From positions 1-39,093 of the forward strand of contig JAFEEY010000006.1 of assembly GCA_018240865.1 (NCBI GenBank): DNA of 39,093 nt. Reading direction: 5' to 3'. The DNA is from Pseudomonadota bacterium (GTDB lineage: Bacteria > Pseudomonadota > Alphaproteobacteria > Sphingomonadales > Sphingomonadaceae). The position numbers were made by a program, and so were the translations under genes. The notes under the pieces were generated by a model. That model was not told where the DNA came from and searched no databases. It saw nothing but the letters and a program-made list of their open reading frames with translations. Shown piece by piece: positions 24,442 through 32,954 of this stretch (within the stretch, counting starts at the first letter, position 1; every line of letters starts with the position of its first letter).

Positions 24442-25351
24442 GGCCGGTCGCTTCCGTGGCGGCAACTTCCGGTTTCGGCTGTTGCTCGCCGCCGCCCAGC
24501 GAATGGACATAGGCCGCGAGCATCTTAATCATTACCGGATCGAGATGATTGCCCCAGCGCGGCATGACGCCGTAGCGGGCGTTGGCAACGGTTTCGGCGA
24601 TCGAGTCCGCGTCGCCGCCATACAACCAGATCGCATCCGTGAGATTGGGGGCGCCGACCGTGCGGTTGCCCTTGCCGTCGGGCCCGTGACAGGCGGCGCA
24701 GTTCTGCTCGAACAGCACGGCGCCCCGGCCGGACGTGGCATCGGGCTTCCGCTGGCCGGAAATGGTTCGGACATACGCGACCACATCCGCGATCTGGTCG
24801 GACTTCAGAATGCCGTCCTTTCCGAACGCGGGCATCTGCGACATGCGTGTGCCGTCATGGTCGGGCTGCCGGACGCCGTTGGTAATCGTGTACTGAATGC
24901 TCGCGATATCGCCACCCCACAACCAATCGTCGTCGTTCAGATTGGGATAGCCCTTGGAGCCCGCCGCGCCGGATCCGTGGCATTGGGTGCACGACACCTT
25001 GAAGGCAGCGCGTCCGCCCTCGATCGCCGCTTGCATCAGCCGCGGCTGGCCTGCGAGCTGCTCGATCGGCGTTTCCGCGATCGCGCGCATCAGCGGCGCG
25101 CGTGCGGCACGCTGTTGCTGCATCTCCGCCTGGAGCTGGCCGGTGCTGGTCCAGCCGAGCACACCGGCCGTCGCGCTGTGCACGAGCGGCCAGGCCGGAT
25201 AGAGCACGACGTATAGCCCCGCCCACGCGATCGACGCGTAGAAAGTCCAGAGCCACCAGCGAGGCAGCGGCGTGTTCAGCTCTTCGATACCGTCCCATTC
25301 ATGGCCGACGGTTTCGGTGCCGGTCGGCTGGTCGATGCGTTTGTCAGCCAT
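24428..25351 (-). CDS. ccoP: CcoP, di-haem cytochrome c subunit of cbb3 oxidase
   Basis: 307 residues from the ATG at 25351 (AGGAG upstream). It begins with a cytoplasmic HEWDGIEELNTPLPRWW segment and one helix (the usual FixP start), then two class-I cytochrome c domains: haem motifs CTQCH and CAACH, each followed by the NL..W.YGG / W.WGG signature. It passes electrons from the bc1 complex or soluble cytochromes to CcoO and CcoN. It overlaps ccoQ by 8 bp. Confidence 0.95.
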   Translation of the reverse strand: MADKRIDQPTGTETVGHEWDGIEELNTPLPRWWLWTFYASIAWAGLYVVLYPAWPLVHSATAGVLGWTSTGQLQAEMQQQRAARAPLMRAIAETPIEQLAGQPRLMQAAIEGGRAAFKVSCTQCHGSGAAGSKGYPNLNDDDWLWGGDIASIQYTITNGVRQPDHDGTRMSQMPAFGKDGILKSDQIADVVAYVRTISGQRKPDATSGRGAVLFEQNCAACHGPDGKGNRTVGAPNLTDAIWLYGGDADSIAETVANARYGVMPRWGNHLDPVMIKMLAAYVHSLGGGEQQPKPEVAATEATGHGRP

Positions 25352-25520
25352 TGTCCTGCTCCTTCGCCGCAGGCTTTTCATCGAGGATCATCAGGGCGGC
25401 GGCACGATTGGTATCCCGATTACGCGGCAGCAGCGCCCAGCCGACGAGCATCACATAAGTAACGCCCATGAACACCAGGCCCCAGCTGTCGGCGAGATGG
25501 CGGAACTCGTTATAGGTCAT
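25344..25520 (-). CDS. ccoQ: CcoQ, small cbb3 oxidase subunit
   Basis: A 58-residue protein read directly from the sequence: [20 protein letters not shown], a helix continuing [12 protein letters not shown], then RNRDTN and a polar tail ending AKEQDNG. It has the typical CcoQ/FixQ plan (short N-terminus, one helix, RP/RN-rich end) that stabilises the complex. Its start overlaps the ccoO stop in ATGA and its end overlaps the ccoP start. Too short for many gene finders. Confidence 0.92.
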   Translation of the reverse strand: MTYNEFRHLADSWGLVFMGVTYVMLVGWALLPRNRDTNRAAALMILDEKPAAKEQDNG

Positions 25521-26251
25521 CGGGCCCGCTCCTGCGGGGCCGCGGCGTCGAAATCGACCATTGTTCCCAGCATCTGGAGATAGGCAACGACCGCGTCCAT
25601 CTCGGTCAGCCGGCCGGGATTGCCGTCGAAATCACGGAATTTTGCCTGGGGATAGCGGGTGCTCAGCGCATTGTGATCGGCGTCAGGGTCGGCCTGTGCC
25701 TTTAGGTCGTCATTAGCCGCCGCAATCGCTGCCTCGGAATAGGGCACGCCGACGCGCTTCAGTGCACGCAAGTCGCGTGTCATGTCACCGACATCAAGAT
25801 CGCGATCGGCGAGGAACGCATAGCCAGGCATGATGGACTGCGGCACCACCGCGCGTGGGTCCTTCAGGTGTTGGACGTGCCATTCGTCCGAATAGCGGCC
25901 GCCAACCCGGGCGAGATCCGGTCCGGTGCGTTTCGATCCCCATTGGAAGGGATGATCATACATGCTCTCGGCCGCCAGGCTGTAATGACCGTAGCGCTCG
26001 ACCTCGTCCCGGAAGGGGCGGATCATCTGGCTATGGCACGTGTAGCAGCCCTCGCGGATATAGATGTTGCGGCCGGCTAGCTCGAGAGGCGTGTAGGGGC
26101 GGACGCCTTCCACCTTCTCGATCGTCGAATCGATCCAAAACAGCGGCGCGATCTCGACGACGCCGCCGATCACCACCGCGATGAAGGAGAGCACGGCGAG
26201 CAACGTAACATTGCGCTCGATGCGGCCGTGGTCGAGGAATTTGGTCGCCAT
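25517..26251 (-). CDS. ccoO: CcoO, mono-haem cytochrome c subunit of cbb3 oxidase
   Basis: 244 residues with one N-terminal helix ([20 protein letters not shown]), the haem c motif in [17 protein letters not shown], and the distal Met in [26 protein letters not shown] is also family-typical. It feeds electrons to CcoN. It starts 11 bp after ccoN and overlaps ccoQ by four bases. Confidence 0.95.
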   Translation of the reverse strand: MATKFLDHGRIERNVTLLAVLSFIAVVIGGVVEIAPLFWIDSTIEKVEGVRPYTPLELAGRNIYIREGCYTCHSQMIRPFRDEVERYGHYSLAAESMYDHPFQWGSKRTGPDLARVGGRYSDEWHVQHLKDPRAVVPQSIMPGYAFLADRDLDVGDMTRDLRALKRVGVPYSEAAIAAANDDLKAQADPDADHNALSTRYPQAKFRDFDGNPGRLTEMDAVVAYLQMLGTMVDFDAAAPQERAR

Positions 26252-26262
26252 GGGTACAGATC

Positions 26263-27957
26263 CTATTCGGCGGCGATGGCCAGGGGGTCGGAGGCGGGGC
26301 GGGCCGGTGCGGCCGCCGGAAGCGGCCGGTCCTTCACCGGATCATAGGCCGCGTCGGTCATCGGCTTTTCGATGCGTTCCTTGCCTCGGATTGTCATCCA
26401 GACGTTCCAGACCATGATCAGCGCGCCTGCGAGGTACAGTGCACCGCCCGCGGCGCGGATCAGGTACATCGGGAACATCGCCGCGACGACTTCGACGAAG
26501 GAGTAGACGAGGTAGCCATCCGATCCGTATTCGCGCCACATCAAGCCTTGCATGATGCCAGCGACCCACATCGCGGCGGTATAGAGAACGATGCCCAGCG
26601 TCGCGCACCAGAAGTGCCAGTTGACCATGCGTTGCGAATAAAGCCGCGCGCGGCCCCACAGGCGCGGCACGAGGTAATAGACGGCCGCGAAGCTGATTAG
26701 GCCGTTCCAGCCCAAGGCGCCGGCGTGCACATGGCCGATGGTCCAGTCGGTGTAGTGGCTCAGGGAATTGACCGTCTTGATCGACAGCATTGGCCCCTCG
26801 AAGGTCGCCATGCCGTAAAACGCCATCGCCATGACCATCATGCGGATGATCGGATCGGTGCGGATCTTGTCCCACGCGCCGTTCAAGGTCATCAGGCCAT
26901 TGATCATGCCGCCCCAGCTCGGCATCCACAGCATGATCGAGAACACCATGCCCAGCGTCTGCGCCCAGTCGGGAAGGGCCGTGTAATGAAGATGGTGCGG
27001 ACCGGCCCAGATATAGAGGAAGATCAGCGACCAGAAGTGGATGATCGACAGCCGATAGCTATAGATCGGCCGTTCCGCCTGCTTGGGCACGAAGTAATAC
27101 ATCATGGCTAGGAACGGCACGGTCAGGAAGAAGGCGACCGCGTTGTGTCCGTACCACCATTGGGTCAGGGCATCCTGCACACCCGCGAAGGCGGAGTAGG
27201 ATTTGGAGCCGAAGAATGAAACCGGAATCGCCAGGTTGTTGACGACGTGGAGCAGCGCGATGGTGATGATGAACGACAGATAGAACCAGTTCGCGACATA
27301 GATGTGCGGTTCGCGGCGCTTTGCGAGGGTCCCGACGAACACCGCCAGATATGCCAGCCACACGATCGTCAGCCACAGGTCGACATACCATTCGGGCTCG
27401 GCATATTCGCGGCTTTCGGTGATGCCGAGCAGATAGCCGCTTGCCGCGAGCACGATGAACAGCTGGTAGCCCCAGAACACGAAGCGAGCGAGAGAAGGGA
27501 AGGCGAGCCGGGTGCGGCAGGTGCGCTGCACCACGTAGAAACTTGACGCTATCAGGATGTTGCCGCCGAAAGCGAAGATGACGCCGGAGGTGTGGAGCGG
27601 CCGCAGCCGCCCGAAGCTAGTATACTCTATGCCAAGATTGAGTACCGGGAAGGCGAGCTGGAGCGCGATATACAGCCCCGCGAGCAGGCCCACGACGGCC
27701 CAGGCCACGGTCGCGATCACGCCCCAGCGTACCGCGTCGTCGTCATAGCGGCTGACATCGACCGGACATGCGGGCTGCCCCGCCGCGATCGCGCCATAAT
27801 CAGCCTGCGTTACGGTCCATATCAGCGCTGCGAAGGCTGCCAGTGCCAGGATGACCATTTGCACGGCAAAGCCGAAATCGGCCGCCACTGCCGCTGCGGC
27901 CAGCGCCAGCATGGCCGCCGTCAGCCACCCGCCCGCCTTGAATGCAATCGTATCCAT
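26263..27957 (-). CDS. ccoN: CcoN, catalytic subunit of cbb3 cytochrome c oxidase
   Basis: A haem-copper oxidase subunit I of the C family with 12 or more helices. Ligands seen: the low-spin haem His in [15 protein letters not shown], CuB His residues in [15 protein letters not shown] and [13 protein letters not shown], and the haem pair in [15 protein letters not shown]. It reduces O2 with high affinity. The start is uncertain: ATG 27957 ([18 protein letters not shown] upstream) is chosen because the predicted promoter would start transcription near 28014. Alternatives are ATG 28008 (no clear ribosome site) and ATG 28050, whose apparent ribosome site AGGGAG is part of regulatory motif C. Confidence 0.95.
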   Translation of the reverse strand: MDTIAFKAGGWLTAAMLALAAAAVAADFGFAVQMVILALAAFAALIWTVTQADYGAIAAGQPACPVDVSRYDDDAVRWGVIATVAWAVVGLLAGLYIALQLAFPVLNLGIEYTSFGRLRPLHTSGVIFAFGGNILIASSFYVVQRTCRTRLAFPSLARFVFWGYQLFIVLAASGYLLGITESREYAEPEWYVDLWLTIVWLAYLAVFVGTLAKRREPHIYVANWFYLSFIITIALLHVVNNLAIPVSFFGSKSYSAFAGVQDALTQWWYGHNAVAFFLTVPFLAMMYYFVPKQAERPIYSYRLSIIHFWSLIFLYIWAGPHHLHYTALPDWAQTLGMVFSIMLWMPSWGGMINGLMTLNGAWDKIRTDPIIRMMVMAMAFYGMATFEGPMLSIKTVNSLSHYTDWTIGHVHAGALGWNGLISFAAVYYLVPRLWGRARLYSQRMVNWHFWCATLGIVLYTAAMWVAGIMQGLMWREYGSDGYLVYSFVEVVAAMFPMYLIRAAGGALYLAGALIMVWNVWMTIRGKERIEKPMTDAAYDPVKDRPLPAAAPARPASDPLAIAAE

Positions 27958-28020
27958 CGCCCATCCCGCAAGGCCCGCCGCGCTGTCGCGCACGGTCCGG
28001 TTCGTCATTGATCCGAAGTT

Positions 28021-28068
28021 CGGATAGGCCAGGCCGTAAGCCCAGGACATTCGGGAGCTCTCCCTAAG
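28021..28068 (-). promoter_or_regulatory. CTTAGGG-type promoter C (ccoN operon)
   Basis: On the minus strand CTTAGGGAGAGCTCC (28068-28054) and the hexamer TATCCG (28026-28021), 35 nt apart. The site and its upstream flank (28053-28091) match the corresponding stretch of promoter D at about 30 of 39 positions. It lies between the YcnI-like gene and ccoN and would drive the whole ccoNOQP-GHIS operon. Confidence 0.6.
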
Positions 28069-28093
28069 GGGAATCCCGGAGTTGCCCGAACGT

Positions 28094-28609
28094 TCAGTGC
28101 ATGTGGCCGGATTCGGCCGGTTTCAGATCAATCACCGGCGCCGGATGCTTCAGCGCACCCCGGTTTTGGCCGGCGGCCGGGATTTCGGTCCATTCGACAC
28201 TGTCCTTGCCGCAGATCTGCCGCACCAGCAGATAGAGCGGGCCGGCGCGGCCGGCGGGCAGTTTCAGCATCAGGCCGAAGCCGTCAAACTGGTCGCCGGG
28301 CAGTCGTCCACGCCACGTGATCGCGGCAACGCGGTCATGCTGCTCGCGCCCTTCGGACATGACAGGAGCGGGCAGTGGCGCCCGCTGAATCTCGATTGTC
28401 CAGCCGGGCTTTGGGCGGGGGCGGGCGATCAGCACGTCATCGGGGATCGTGACCCGCACCGCGGTCGTCGCCGTCTCGCCGCAGCCATGTCCAACCCGGA
28501 ATTCGCCGGCATAATAACTGCCGGCCGGCGCTTCGGCGGGCCAGAATACGATATGCGCGTGGGCCGGGACGGTAAACATGGCCAGGGCGGCGATCATCTG
28601 GCATTTCAT
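28094..28609 (-). CDS. YcnI-like (DUF1775) periplasmic copper protein
   Basis: 171 residues from the ATG at 28609 (AGGAG upstream). A signal peptide ends in VPAHA, leaving a mature N-terminal His ([12 protein letters not shown]). YcnI-family proteins bind Cu(II) with this N-terminal His, an early Glu and a Trp; here a His, a Glu and a Trp are all close by. [21 protein letters not shown] and the long [16 protein letters not shown] pattern are family-typical. It lies 13 bp after the TonB receptor gene and just before ccoN, so a role in copper delivery to cbb3 oxidase is likely (inference). Confidence 0.85.
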   Translation of the reverse strand: MKCQMIAALAMFTVPAHAHIVFWPAEAPAGSYYAGEFRVGHGCGETATTAVRVTIPDDVLIARPRPKPGWTIEIQRAPLPAPVMSEGREQHDRVAAITWRGRLPGDQFDGFGLMLKLPAGRAGPLYLLVRQICGKDSVEWTEIPAAGQNRGALKHPAPVIDLKPAESGHMH

Positions 28610-28622
28610 TTTATCGGCTCCT

Positions 28623-30674
28623 TTAGAAGCTAAGCTTGGCGCCGCCGTAGATCGCGCGGCCGTCAGTCGGGTAATAGATCGCGGATTGAGGCGTCGCTGC
28701 CACGACCGCCGAGAGATCGACGACCGCTTTCTTGCTTGTGAGATTGCGCGCATCGAGGAACAGCTCGGCCCCGCGGCCAAGCTTGACCGACGCATGCGCG
28801 CCAATCAACGCATAGCCGGGCACGCGCACGCTGTTGCGATAATCGGCCCAGGCGCCGCGCGGCGTCCACTCGATATTCGGCGCGATGCTGAAGCCTTTGC
28901 CGCTGTAGCGCAGTTCGGCGCGATAGACGTGCACCGGCGCCGCTGGCAGCCGGTTGTTCCGATATTGCGGATCTCTGCGAAAGCGGAAGTCGCTCAGCTG
29001 ATAGACCTGCCGCAGCACCAGTTGGTCGCCGCCGCCGATCAGCGTCCAGTCCAGCCGCGCCTCGATGCCCTGGTGGATGGTGCGGCCGGCGTTGAAAGTG
29101 GCGGCGGGAATATCCGGGCTGGTCGTGAACTGCAGCATCTCGCCGCGCAATTGCGAGCGATAGAGGCTGACGTCCCATGTGAGCGGGCCATGCTCGCCCC
29201 GCGTTCCCAGTTCCGCCGTCCAGGCAGTCTGTGGGGCAAGCGGCACGAAGCCGACGACCGGCTGCTGCACCAGTTCTGAAAAGGTCGGAATCTCGGCCGA
29301 GCGGCTGACATTGGCGTACACCTGCACCTTCTCGCTTGCCGACCAAAGCAGGCCCAGCTTCGGTGCCCACTCGTCATAGTTGCGGGCGTCGCTCGCCACT
29401 GGACGCCGCCTGTTGTCGAGCGCGCGATGGCCGTGGACGAACTGCAGGCCTGCGATCAGTGCCAGCGGCTCGACCGGGTGAAGCCGGAGCTCACCATAAG
29501 CATCGACCGTGCTTGCTTTCTGGATGCTGTCGGCGGTCAGCGCGCCGCGCTTGCCGCCGACATTGACGAACTGCTTCGCGTCGATCCGTCCGATCCGCGC
29601 GGTCGAGCCGAGCGTATAATCAAGCGGCATGCCGGCGACTTCGGTGCGTCCTTGCACCCGCATATAGCCGCCCCAATCAGTCGAATCCTGGTCGATGACC
29701 TGGAAAATGGGATGGTACAGGCTCTTGATATTCGCGAAGGCGCCAAACTCGATCCGTGCCTCGCCAACCCGCCACGCCGTCCGGTTCTGGAACCGCAGCG
29801 AGCGGACGTTACGCGCATAGTCGTTGGTGATATTAATCGCCGGCGCGATTCGTGGCTGGTTCAGCACGTCGGAAAGAGTGATCGTGCCCGGCACTTCCTG
29901 ATCCAGCCGATTGGCTGAAACGTAGAAGCGCGTCTCCAGGTTCGATGCCAGGCGAAGCCCTAGGTTCGCGTTGAAACGCAGCTTTTCCTGTGTGCTTTGT
30001 TGGCGGAAACCATCGGCGGTGGACGCCGTGATGGTGGCTGCGCCGTCGATGCTGTCACCTTCGAAGCCGCCAGTTGCGCTGGCACGCAGCGTGTCGAACG
30101 CTCCTCCTTCCAGCCGCAGCGTCACCGGCGTTGCGAGCGTTTGGCCGGAAACAGTGACGGCATTCACGGCGCCGCCCAGGCTTGAACTGCCGAAGCGAAG
30201 CGCATTGCTGCCGCGATAAACGGCAATGTGCTGCAGCGTCTCCGGATCGAGCTCCTGAAAATCGCCCGACCCGTCGGCCAGGCTGATCGGCGCGCCGTCC
30301 TGCAACAGCGTCACGCCGCGGAGGTGATAGCCGCGGCCGAGGCCGGAGCCACGGATCGAAAGGCGAACTTCCTCCCCAAAGCGGGGCTGCGCGAATACGC
30401 CGGGCGACCAGGCAAGCATGTCGTGGAAGCTGACGGCGTAGGTATTCGAGAATTGCTTCGCGTCGACCAGGTCGGCGCCGCCCGGCGTGCGTTCGACCTC
30501 GGCTCGCGCCGCGGCCAAGGTCGGAACCGTATCGGCCGATACTCGCGCGGCAGTGACGATGATCGTCGACGCGTCGAAGCCGGCATCGTCGGCGGCGGCG
30601 GTAGCGGGGCCGCTGATCCCGAGCGCCAGCGCGCCAAAGGAGACGCCGGCCAATACGCGATACAAGGTGATCAT
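28623..30674 (-). CDS. TonB-dependent outer-membrane receptor (probably copper-related)
   Basis: 683 residues: signal peptide (ends near GPATAAA), a short linker with STIIVTAAR as the TonB-box region, a plug domain (HDMLAWSPGVFAQPRFGEE, LSIRGSGLGRGYHLRGV, IAVYRGSNALRFGSSSLGG) and a 22-strand barrel ending in YGGAKLSF with a terminal Phe. The plug resembles YncD/FecA-type receptors. The substrate is not shown by sequence. Its operon partner is a YcnI-like copper protein, and its promoter is nearly the same as that of ccoN, so copper uptake for cbb3 oxidase is the best inference; haem or another metal chelate remains possible. Confidence 0.88.
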   Translation of the reverse strand: MITLYRVLAGVSFGALALGISGPATAAADDAGFDASTIIVTAARVSADTVPTLAAARAEVERTPGGADLVDAKQFSNTYAVSFHDMLAWSPGVFAQPRFGEEVRLSIRGSGLGRGYHLRGVTLLQDGAPISLADGSGDFQELDPETLQHIAVYRGSNALRFGSSSLGGAVNAVTVSGQTLATPVTLRLEGGAFDTLRASATGGFEGDSIDGAATITASTADGFRQQSTQEKLRFNANLGLRLASNLETRFYVSANRLDQEVPGTITLSDVLNQPRIAPAINITNDYARNVRSLRFQNRTAWRVGEARIEFGAFANIKSLYHPIFQVIDQDSTDWGGYMRVQGRTEVAGMPLDYTLGSTARIGRIDAKQFVNVGGKRGALTADSIQKASTVDAYGELRLHPVEPLALIAGLQFVHGHRALDNRRRPVASDARNYDEWAPKLGLLWSASEKVQVYANVSRSAEIPTFSELVQQPVVGFVPLAPQTAWTAELGTRGEHGPLTWDVSLYRSQLRGEMLQFTTSPDIPAATFNAGRTIHQGIEARLDWTLIGGGDQLVLRQVYQLSDFRFRRDPQYRNNRLPAAPVHVYRAELRYSGKGFSIAPNIEWTPRGAWADYRNSVRVPGYALIGAHASVKLGRGAELFLDARNLTSKKAVVDLSAVVAATPQSAIYYPTDGRAIYGGAKLSF

Positions 30675-30706
30675 GGGTGGAACCCCAACAGAACCGATTT
30701 GGCCGC

Positions 30707-30754
30707 GCCCTATTCCGGCGCGCGGGGCCGCATAAGCTCGGAGCTCCCCCTAAG
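30707..30754 (-). promoter_or_regulatory. CTTAGGG-type promoter D (TonB receptor operon)
   Basis: On the minus strand CTTAGGGGGAGCTCC (30754-30740) and the hexamer TAGGGC (30712-30707), 35 nt apart. The first base is 80 bp before the ATG at 30674, the same as in promoter A. The core CCCTTAGGG is nearly palindromic, so it may also serve hemN on the other strand, 98 bp away. Confidence 0.6.
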
Positions 30755-30851
30755 GGACTTCCCTGAGTTGTCCGGAGCTGGCCAATCGCTGATCTCAGAC
30801 GCTCACATGGACGGCCCGGCGATCGGGTCATGATGTCCGGGGGAGCAGGTT

Positions 30852-32204
30852 TTGAAGCCCGAAATCCTGGCGCGCTACGCCGACCAGCCGCTGCCGCGCT
30901 ACACCAGCTATCCGACCGCGCCCCATTTCGGCGCTGCTGTTGACGCGCGCATCTACAGCGAGTGGCTTGGCGAACTGCGGCCCGGCGGGGCGGTCTCCCT
31001 ATATCTGCACGTGCCGTTCTGCCGGTCGATGTGCTGGTATTGCGGTTGCCACACGACGATCACCGCGCGAGATGAACCGATTGCGCGCTATCTGTCGGCA
31101 TTGCACGCGGAAATCGCGATGGTTGCGGACCCGCTCCCCGGCCGCCTCGCCGCAGCCCATGTCCATTTTGGCGGCGGCACGCCCACGCTGATGAAGCCGG
31201 CGCAATTCATTGCGCTGATGAACGCGCTGCGCAACCGCTTCGACTTCGACGTTGCGACCGAGGTCGCGATCGAGATCGACCCGCGCACGCTGGAGCCGGC
31301 AATGATCCGCGCGCTTGCGGCCGGCGGCGTGACCCGCGCAAGCCTGGGCGTTCAGAGCTTCGACCCGGTTGTCCAGCAAGCGATCAATCGCGTCCAGACT
31401 TACGAGCAAACCAAGGCCGCGACCGAAGGCCTGCGTGCGGCAGGGGTCGGCGGCATCAATTTCGACCTGATCTATGGCCTTCCGCACCAGAGCGTCGCCT
31501 CGTGCCTGGAAACGGTAGCACAAGCGGTGTCGCTCGCACCCGACCGGGTCGCCGTGTTTGGCTATGCCCATGTCCCCAGCTTCAAGCTGCACCAACGCAA
31601 GATCGACGAAGCCGCGCTGGCCGACGGAGCCGCGCGGCACGCACAGGCGGAGGCGATTGCCGCGGCCCTGGTCGACGCCGGCTATGTCCGCATCGGCCTC
31701 GATCACTTTGCCCGGCCGGATGACGAGCTCGCCCGCGCGTTCGCCGAGGGGACATTGCACCGTAATTTTCAGGGGTACACGACCGATGCGTGCAAAACGC
31801 TGATCGGTTTCGGCGCGTCATCGATCGGACGTCTGCCGCAGGGCTACGTCCAGAACGCTGTCCTTATCGGCGATTATCAACGGCGCATCGCGGAAGGCCG
31901 GTTGGCGACTTGCAAGGGCCGCCCGTTCGCACCCGGGGACCGGTTGCGCGCTGCCGTGATCGAACGGATCATGTGCGATCACCGCGTCGATCTCGGCCAG
32001 GTTTGCGCCCCGTTTGGCGCCGACCCGGATCAGCTGCTCGGCGAGGCCGCCGCACTCGACCGGTTGGTTGCCGATGGCATCGCGCACCGCGAAGACCATG
32101 TGATCATGCTCGCCGACGACGCGCGACCGCTCGTCCGCGTGCTGGCGGCCGCCTTCGATCAATATCTCGGCCAGGCCCCTGCGCGCCATTCCCGAGCCGT
32201 TTGA
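30852..32204 (+). CDS. hemN: HemN, oxygen-independent coproporphyrinogen III dehydrogenase
   Basis: A 450-residue radical-SAM enzyme that converts coproporphyrinogen III to protoporphyrinogen IX without O2. The cluster motif is CRSMCWYCGCHTT (CxxxCxYC plus the HemN-specific next Cys), preceded by SLYLHVPFC. HFGGGTPTLM, ASLGVQSFDPVVQQAINR, FDLIYGLPHQ and the HemN C-terminal domain follow. Length matches true HemN, not HemW. The start is a TTG at 30852 with GGGGGAG upstream. It lies 10 bp before fnr, so both are probably co-transcribed. Confidence 0.95.
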   Translation: MKPEILARYADQPLPRYTSYPTAPHFGAAVDARIYSEWLGELRPGGAVSLYLHVPFCRSMCWYCGCHTTITARDEPIARYLSALHAEIAMVADPLPGRLAAAHVHFGGGTPTLMKPAQFIALMNALRNRFDFDVATEVAIEIDPRTLEPAMIRALAAGGVTRASLGVQSFDPVVQQAINRVQTYEQTKAATEGLRAAGVGGINFDLIYGLPHQSVASCLETVAQAVSLAPDRVAVFGYAHVPSFKLHQRKIDEAALADGAARHAQAEAIAAALVDAGYVRIGLDHFARPDDELARAFAEGTLHRNFQGYTTDACKTLIGFGASSIGRLPQGYVQNAVLIGDYQRRIAEGRLATCKGRPFAPGDRLRAAVIERIMCDHRVDLGQVCAPFGADPDQLLGEAAALDRLVADGIAHREDHVIMLADDARPLVRVLAAAFDQYLGQAPARHSRAV

Positions 32205-32214
32205 GGTTTAGACG

Positions 32215-32934
32215 ATGCTGACCGTAACTCGTCACGAAAACCTTCCCGCTGATCACCCCTGCGCCGGATGCGAGATCCGCATGCGCACCTTCTGCAGCGT
32301 GCTCGACGCGAGCGAGCTTGAGAAATTCCGCTGCCAGGGTTCGACGGGGCGGCTTGATCCCGGCCGGCCGCTTTTCCATCAGGGCGACCCGGCCGATGTG
32401 ATCTTCAACCTGACGAAGGGCAGCCTGCGCCTTTACAAGCTGCTTCCGGACGGGCGCCGGCAAGTCACCGGTTTTCTGTTCCCAGGCGCATTCCTGGGCC
32501 TCGCGGTTAGGGATGTGCACGCCTTCTCGGCCGAGGCGATCGAACCGGTCGAGGTCTGCCGTTATTCGCGCAGCCGCTTTGACGCGTTCGTGGACGAGCA
32601 CCCACGGATGGAGCGCGAGCTCTATCGCATTGCGGCGCACGAGCTCGCGCTTGCCCGGGAGCAATTGGTCCTGCTTGGCCGCAAGACCGCGAACGAACGG
32701 CTCGCCACTTTCCTCCTCACCCTGCTCAAGCGCATGCGCGAGCACGAGCCTGGCGCGGACCTGATCCGACTTCCGATGAGCCGGCTCGATATCGCCGATT
32801 ATCTCGGGCTTACGAAGGAAACGGTGAGCCGCGTCTTTACCGCCTTCAAGACGACCGGCCTGATCCGGCTGCTCAGCGACGACCAAGTACTCGTGCTCGA
32901 TTGCGCGAAACTCGAATGCGTGGCCAACGGCTGA
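32215..32934 (+). CDS. fnr: Fnr/FnrL-type oxygen-responsive regulator
   Basis: 239 residues of the CRP/FNR family: cyclic-nucleotide-binding-like sensor, dimer helix and helix-turn-helix. The N-terminus has HPCAGCEIRMRTFC (Cys16, Cys19, Cys27), and a further Cys115 lies in VEVCRYSRSRF; together these fit an FnrL-type [4Fe-4S] ligand set that is destroyed by O2. The recognition helix LTKETVSRVFTAF carries the E..SR pattern that reads TTGAT half-sites. Matching boxes are seen before nrdJ/pseudoazurin and nirK/hemA. It is the direct downstream neighbour of hemN. Confidence 0.93.
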   Translation: MLTVTRHENLPADHPCAGCEIRMRTFCSVLDASELEKFRCQGSTGRLDPGRPLFHQGDPADVIFNLTKGSLRLYKLLPDGRRQVTGFLFPGAFLGLAVRDVHAFSAEAIEPVEVCRYSRSRFDAFVDEHPRMERELYRIAAHELALAREQLVLLGRKTANERLATFLLTLLKRMREHEPGADLIRLPMSRLDIADYLGLTKETVSRVFTAFKTTGLIRLLSDDQVLVLDCAKLECVANG

Positions 32935-32954
32935 CGGGCGGTCCGCCGGCGGCA

